Below are positions 59,760-64,000 of a DNA stretch of 64,000 nt, piece by piece. The stretch is from NCBI RefSeq assembly GCF_042681025.1, contig NZ_JBHUER010000010.1:434001-498000 (forward strand), in the 5' to 3' direction. Source of the stretch: Methylopila henanensis. Lineage in GTDB: Bacteria; Pseudomonadota; Alphaproteobacteria; Rhizobiales; Methylopilaceae. The notes under the pieces were generated by a model. The model had not been told where the DNA came from and searched no databases. It saw only the letters and a list, made by a program, of their open reading frames with translations. Both the position numbers and the translations under genes were made by a program. Numbering within the stretch: position 1 is the stretch's first letter; each line of letters begins with the position of its first letter.

Positions 59760-60011
59760 GCGGCCATCGCCGCCGCTCAGGGTTGGTCGACGCCGCGCCT
59801 CCGGCGCGGCGGGACGGTCGCGCGCGCCCCGGCCGGGACGCGGTCCGCGCCGGATGACGCAAACTTAATCCGCGGCGAGCCCATGTGAGGCGCGACGCCG
59901 CTCGCGCGCCGGGACGCCCGCGCCTATATGTTGGGCGCTGCGCCGGGCGTCCGCCCGGCCGCCCTGCGGTCTCAGCTATGTCCGCGGGCTTCGCTCGACA
60001 ACGTCAACGCG

Positions 60012-61439
60012 ATGGCTGCAGGATCGATGCTCAAACGTCTCACCGGAGGTTTCGCCAGAACCATGGCCGCCGTCACGCTCGCAGGCTCCCTCGCCGGCCT
60101 CTCGCCGTCCGCGACCGAGGCCGAGCCCGCCCGAGCGGCGGGCCCCCAGGTCTCGACCTTCACGCTGGACAACGGGCTCGAGGTGGTGGTGATCCCCGAC
60201 CGGCGCGCCCCGGTCGTGACGCACATGGTCTGGTACAAGGTCGGCTCGGCCGACGAGCCGCGCGGCGTCTCCGGCATCGCCCACTTCCTCGAGCATCTGA
60301 TGTTCAAGGGCACCGCCAAGAACCCGGCCGGCGCGTTCTCGAAGCAGGTCGCCGAGCTCGGCGGGCAGGAGAACGCCTTCACCTCCTTCGACTACACGTC
60401 CTATTTCCAGCGGGTCGCCAAGGAGCACCTCGCGACGGTGATGGCCTTCGAGGCCGACCGCATGACCGGCCTTGTGCTGACCGACGAGGTGGTGAATCCC
60501 GAGCGCGACGTGGTGCTGGAGGAGCGCCGCTCGCGCGTCGACGGCGATCCGTCCTCGCAGCTTTCCGAGGCGGTGGCGGCGACCCTGTTCGTGAACCACC
60601 CCTACGGCACGCCGATCATCGGCTGGGAGCACGAGATCGAGAAGCTGTCGCGCGAGGACGCCCTCGCCTTCTACAAGCGCTTCTACACCCCGAACAACGC
60701 CATCCTGGTGATCGCCGGCGACGTCGACGCCGACGAGGTCAGGACGCTCGCCGCCGAGACCTACGGCAAGGTGGAGCGTCGCGCCGATCCCGGCCCGCGC
60801 CTGCGCCCGACCGAGCCGGAGCCGCGCGCCGCGCGCCGCGTCTCGCTGTCCGACCCCCGGGTGACGCAGCCGTCGATCTCCAAGCAGTTCCTCGCCCCGT
60901 CCTACGAGACCGCGGCCGGCGACGAGGCCTATGCGCTCGATCTCGCGGCGCAGATTCTTGGCGGCGGCACCACGAGCCGCGTGTACCGCTCGCTCGTGGT
61001 CGAGAAGGGGGTCGCCGCCAGCGCCGGCGCCTGGTACCAGGGCGACGCGCTCGACGACGGCCGCTTCGCGATCTACGGCAGCCCCCGCGGCGCGGCGACG
61101 CTGCGCGAGGTCGAGGCCGCGCTCGACGAGACCATCGCGCGCTTCCTCGACGAAGGCCCGACGGCCGAGGAGCTGGAGCGCGCCAAGACCCGGCTCGTCG
61201 CCGACACAATCTACGCGCAGGACAGCCAGGCGACGCTCGCCCGCATCTACGGCGCCTCGCTCGCCACCGGCGGCACGGTCGCCGACGTGCAGAACTGGCC
61301 CGCCAAGATCCGCGCCGTGACCGCCGACGAGGTGCGCGCGGCCGTGCGCGCCGTGCTCGACCCGCGCCGCGCCGTCACCGGCGAGCTGATCGGCGCCAAG
61401 GCGCCGGCCGCCCGTCCGGCCGCCGAGGCGCGCCCGTGA
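60012..61439 (+). CDS. M16 family zinc metallopeptidase (catalytic subunit)
   Basis: A 475-aa pitrilysin-type peptidase. The inverted zinc motif H-x2-E-H is in HFLEHLMFKGT, with the downstream Glu in NPERDVVLEERRSR. It has a signal peptide (TMAAVTLAGSLAGLSPSA region), so it acts in the periplasm. The C-terminal domain has GGGTTSRVYRSLVVEKG. The start is uncertain: ATG at 60012 is used, 60027 or an upstream 59928 are also in frame. The stop overlaps the second M16 gene as GTGA. Confidence 0.92.
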   Translation: MAAGSMLKRLTGGFARTMAAVTLAGSLAGLSPSATEAEPARAAGPQVSTFTLDNGLEVVVIPDRRAPVVTHMVWYKVGSADEPRGVSGIAHFLEHLMFKGTAKNPAGAFSKQVAELGGQENAFTSFDYTSYFQRVAKEHLATVMAFEADRMTGLVLTDEVVNPERDVVLEERRSRVDGDPSSQLSEAVAATLFVNHPYGTPIIGWEHEIEKLSREDALAFYKRFYTPNNAILVIAGDVDADEVRTLAAETYGKVERRADPGPRLRPTEPEPRAARRVSLSDPRVTQPSISKQFLAPSYETAAGDEAYALDLAAQILGGGTTSRVYRSLVVEKGVAASAGAWYQGDALDDGRFAIYGSPRGAATLREVEAALDETIARFLDEGPTAEELERAKTRLVADTIYAQDSQATLARIYGASLATGGTVADVQNWPAKIRAVTADEVRAAVRAVLDPRRAVTGELIGAKAPAARPAAEARP

Positions 61440-62875
61440 CGGCGCGCGCCGCGTCGCCCATGGTCTCCCGCGCTCTGAAAGGACTGTTCGCCGCCATCAT
61501 GATCACCGCCGCCAGCCTCGCCGCCACCGCCGCCGCCCGCGCCACCGACATCCAGCGGGTGAAGACCCCCGGCGGGACCGAGGCCTGGCTGGTCGAGGAG
61601 ACCGCCGTGCCGGTGATCGCGGTCGAGATCGCCTTCCGCAGCGGCGCCGCGCAGGACCCGGACGGCAAGGAAGGCCTCGCCGGCCTGATGGCGACGCTGT
61701 TCGACGAGGGCGCCGGCGACATGTCGGCCGAGGCGTTCCAGCAAACGCTCGAGGACAAGGCGATCGAGCTGTCGTTCTCGTCCAGCCGCGACGGCGTGAC
61801 CGCGAGCCTGCGCGCGCTGCCGGAGACGGTCGACGAGGCGTTCCGCCTGCTCGGCCTCGCGCTGTCGAAGCCGCGCTTCGACCAGGACGCGCTCGACCGC
61901 ATGCGGGGCCAAGTCTCCGCCCAGATCCGCCGCAACGCGCTCGATCCTGACGATCTCGCCGGCCGCACCTTCTTCGCCACGGCGTTTCCGGGCCATCCCT
62001 ACAGCCGGCCGTCCCGCGGCACGCTGGCGAGCCTCGCGAGCCTGACCCGCGACGACCTCGTGGCGTTCCACAAGCGCCAGATCGCTCGCAACAACGTGGT
62101 GATCGGCGTCGTCGGCGCGATCGACGCCGAGCGGTTGAAGGGCCTTGTCGACGGCGCGCTGAGCGGCCTGCCGGCCAAGGCCGAGCTCACCCCCGTGCCG
62201 ACCGTGACGCCGCAGGGCGCCGGCCGCACCGAGGTGGTCGAGCTCGACGTGCCGCAGAGCTCGATCATCTTCGGCCGCCCCGGCCCGCTCCGGAACGACG
62301 ACGATTTCATCCCGGCCTACGTGGCGAACCACATCCTCGGCGGCGGCACCTTCTCGTCGCGCCTGTTCACCGAGGTGCGGGAGAAGCGCGGCCTCGCCTA
62401 CTCCGTCTACAGCTACCTGCAGCCGTTCGACCACGGCGGCCTGCTGCTCGGCGGCGTCGCGACCCGCAACGACCGCGCCGGCCAGTCGGTCGACCTGATC
62501 CGCGCCGAGATCGCGCGCATGGCGAAGGACGGCCCGACGGCGGAGGAGCTCGCCAGCGCCAAGCGCTACCTGATCGGCTCCTACGCGCTGCGCTTCGACA
62601 CCTCGGCGAAGATCGCGAACCAGCTCGTGCAGCTCCAGCTCGACGACCTCGGCATCGACTACATCGACCGCCGCAACGCGATGATCGAGGCGGTGACGCC
62701 GGAGCAGGTGAAGGCCGCGGCCGCCAAGCTGTTCGACGGCGGCAAGCTGCTGGTGGTCGCGGTCGGCAAGCCCGCCGGCCTCGCTGACGCCAACGTCCGC
62801 AAGCCGCCGGCGCCCGACGCGGCCGGCGACGCCCCCGGCGCGCCTGCGCCCGCCCCCGGCGGCGCGCCGCGCTGA
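61436..62875 (+). CDS. M16 family peptidase-like protein (non-catalytic partner)
   Basis: A 479-aa M16 paralogue with a signal peptide (about 8-37, ending AAARA). The zinc motif is lost (GLAGLMATLFDEGAGD in place of H-x2-E-H), but the C-terminal substrate-binding features GGGTFSSRLFTEVREKRGLAYSVYSY are kept. It probably forms a heterodimer with the catalytic M16 upstream. GTG at 61436 overlaps the previous stop; ATG at 61460 is an alternative. The C-terminal tail is Pro/Ala-rich. Confidence 0.92.
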   Translation: MTARAASPMVSRALKGLFAAIMITAASLAATAAARATDIQRVKTPGGTEAWLVEETAVPVIAVEIAFRSGAAQDPDGKEGLAGLMATLFDEGAGDMSAEAFQQTLEDKAIELSFSSSRDGVTASLRALPETVDEAFRLLGLALSKPRFDQDALDRMRGQVSAQIRRNALDPDDLAGRTFFATAFPGHPYSRPSRGTLASLASLTRDDLVAFHKRQIARNNVVIGVVGAIDAERLKGLVDGALSGLPAKAELTPVPTVTPQGAGRTEVVELDVPQSSIIFGRPGPLRNDDDFIPAYVANHILGGGTFSSRLFTEVREKRGLAYSVYSYLQPFDHGGLLLGGVATRNDRAGQSVDLIRAEIARMAKDGPTAEELASAKRYLIGSYALRFDTSAKIANQLVQLQLDDLGIDYIDRRNAMIEAVTPEQVKAAAAKLFDGGKLLVVAVGKPAGLADANVRKPPAPDAAGDAPGAPAPAPGGAPR

Positions 62876-62899
62876 GGCCCGTCGTATCGAAACCCGACG

Positions 62900-62926
62900 T
62901 CATGGTCCGGCTTGACCGGACCATCC
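62900..62926. repeat. Short palindromic repeat of a second family (CATGGTCCGG type)
   Basis: TGGTCCGG (62903-62910) and CCGGACCA (62916-62923) enclose CTTGA, flanked by GTCA and TCCA. It is a small intergenic palindrome after the M16 genes, similar in design to but distinct from the GTCATGCCCG elements. Confidence 0.65.
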
Positions 62927-63009
62927 ATCCCCGGCGTCGATAGTCGATAACGGCCAACAAGATGGGTCGTCCGGGAACTCGAATGTTTTCGAGTTTCCTC
63001 CTGAAGGTG

Positions 63010-63036
63010 GTTCAGATCGGCAACGCCGATCTGAAC
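63010..63036. other. Strong 12-bp hairpin between convergent M16 and GntP genes
   Basis: Perfect arms GTTCAGATCGGC (63010-63021) and GCCGATCTGAAC (63025-63036) with an AAC loop. No T-tract is present on either strand. It lies 73 bp beyond the end of the leftward permease gene and may stabilise that 3' end or be an interspersed element. Confidence 0.6.
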
Positions 63037-63109
63037 GCAAGCCGGAGGACGACAGGCGATGACCGCAGCGCTCGATCGCTCGTGCGGTTCTGCGTAACCG
63101 CCCGGCCCC

Positions 63110-64000
63110 TTACGCCAGCACGAAGATCAGCCCGGCGATTGCGAAGCCCATCACGCTGATCAGGGTCTCCAGCACCGTCCAGGTCTTGAGCGTGGTCTTC
63201 AGGTCCATCTCGAAGAACCGGCCGACCAGCCAGAACCCGCTGTCGTTGACGTGGCTTGCGATCACCGAGCCCGCGGCGAGCGCGAGCACCAGCGAGGCGG
63301 TCTCGACAGAGTTGTAGCCGGCCGCGGCCACCGCCGGCTGCACCAGACCGGCCGCGGTGATGAGAGCGACCGTCGCCGAGCCCTGCGCGATCCGGAGCGC
63401 GGCGGCGATGACGTAGCCCGCCACGAAGATGTGCATGCCGAGCCCGTCGAGCGCGCCGGCGAGCGCGGACCCTATGCCGCTTTCCCGCAGCACGCCGCCG
63501 AACATGCCGCCGGCGCCGGTGATCAAGGTGATGGCGCAGATCGGGCCGAGCGCGCTGTCGACCAGCTTCTCGAGCTCGCCGAGGCCCTTTCCGCGGCGGA
63601 CGCCCAGCACGTAGGTCGCGACCAGCACCGCGACGAGCAGCGCGATCGGAGTCTGGCCGAGGCCGCGCGCGACGATGAACCATTGCGCCTTGCGGTCGAA
63701 GACGCCGGCGGCGGCGAGGAAGTCGAGGCCGGTGTTGACGAAGATGATCGCGAGCGGCAGCAGCAGCAGCCAGATCACGGTCGAGGACTTGGGCGGGTTC
63801 GGATCGTGCGCCGCCTGCGGGCCGCCGGACAGGAGCTCCGGCACCTTCACCTCGATGCGCTTGCCGATCCAGAGGCCGAACAGGTAGCTCGTGACGTACC
63901 AGGTCGGCACCGCGACCACGAGGCCGAGCAGCGTGACGAGGCCGATGTCGGACTTCAGCAGTTCGGTCGCGGCCACAGGCCCCGGATGCGGCGGCACGAA
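63110..64000 (-). CDS. GntP-family permease (5' part outside the window)
   Basis: About 297 codons of a gluconate:H+ symporter (GntP) family protein; the 5' end is off the right edge. The first residues in the window, FVPPHPGPVAA, are the family motif (x-PPHPGP). Later parts match as well: ITGAGGMFGGVLRESGIG, VAALRIAQGSATVALITAAG and SGFWLVGRFF. About seven hydrophobic segments are seen. It would import gluconate or another sugar acid. It reads towards the M16 genes, sharing no operon partner here. Confidence 0.92.
   Translation of the reverse strand, partial: FVPPHPGPVAATELLKSDIGLVTLLGLVVAVPTWYVTSYLFGLWIGKRIEVKVPELLSGGPQAAHDPNPPKSSTVIWLLLLPLAIIFVNTGLDFLAAAGVFDRKAQWFIVARGLGQTPIALLVAVLVATYVLGVRRGKGLGELEKLVDSALGPICAITLITGAGGMFGGVLRESGIGSALAGALDGLGMHIFVAGYVIAAALRIAQGSATVALITAAGLVQPAVAAAGYNSVETASLVLALAAGSVIASHVNDSGFWLVGRFFEMDLKTTLKTWTVLETLISVMGFAIAGLIFVLA

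Overview
The window is about 64 kb of very GC-rich, densely coding chromosomal DNA. Gene content and gene order (UvrC-PgsA-MoaD-MoaE, the CysQ-like/DUF4170/DUF374/WaaA/LpxK block, the LspA/M16 peptidase block, BA14K, DUF2093, DUF4170, DUF6101 and Omp25/31-like porins) point to an alphaproteobacterium of the order Hyphomicrobiales. A methylotroph-like lineage such as Methylopila/Hansschlegelia is possible, but that is only a guess. I saw no rRNA, tRNA, CRISPR array, prophage or intact insertion sequence. Most very long open frames opposite the genes listed here are high-GC shadows and are left out.

Layout. (1) 1-7756 is an organosulfur scavenging island. One leftward operon holds an LLM flavin monooxygenase, a sulfonate-type ABC transporter (permease, ATPase, Tat-exported binding protein), a MetQ-MetN-MetI transporter, and the start of a second, NtaA/SnaA-type monooxygenase cut by the window edge. 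A TauE/SafE exporter diverges from it across an AT-rich promoter region that carries a repeated element. (2) 7952-14509: a large RTX-type calcium-binding repeat protein, ribosome rescue factor ArfB, a secreted GH1-like glycosidase, and a MarR / response regulator / histidine kinase operon. (3) 14798-22899 is mixed housekeeping: class IV aminotransferase, GST, cold-shock protein, RlmJ, cupin, RNase T2, a PLP decarboxylase, and DUF1176, BA14K and DUF3072 proteins. (4) 22919-26307 holds four leftward outer-membrane beta-barrel genes, three of them close paralogues, with strong terminators. (5) 26572-30821: a FolM/pteridine-reductase-like SDR followed by uvrC, pgsA, moaD and moaE. (6) 30980-42246 is the most accessory-looking part. 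It has an unknown membrane protein, an unusual 495-aa SGNH hydrolase, CsaA, a TetR regulator, a membrane- or Tat-anchored malate:quinone oxidoreductase, a LysR-controlled oxidoreductase with a small exported protein, and an isolated TonB-dependent receptor. (7) 42247-50096: proC-ybjN, ubiK, cytochrome b561, DUF2093, LysE, then the lipid A/Kdo block. (8) 50419-64000: DUF6101, amtB with an unlisted 58-aa membrane protein, ubiA with a 42-aa membrane protein, ribF, ileS (carrying an in-frame insert), lspA, a repeat-containing exported protein, a catalytic/non-catalytic M16 peptidase pair, and a truncated GntP permease.

Many genes are translationally coupled by ATGA, GTGA or TGATG overlaps, and these were used to settle starts. 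Three copies of a GTCATGCCCG-bounded palindromic element and one copy of a second small palindrome lie between genes. The observations most worth following are the in-frame insert in ileS, the divergent SGNH hydrolase with its upstream palindrome, the organosulfur island with its repeated operator-like site, and the unannotated small membrane proteins next to amtB and ubiA.
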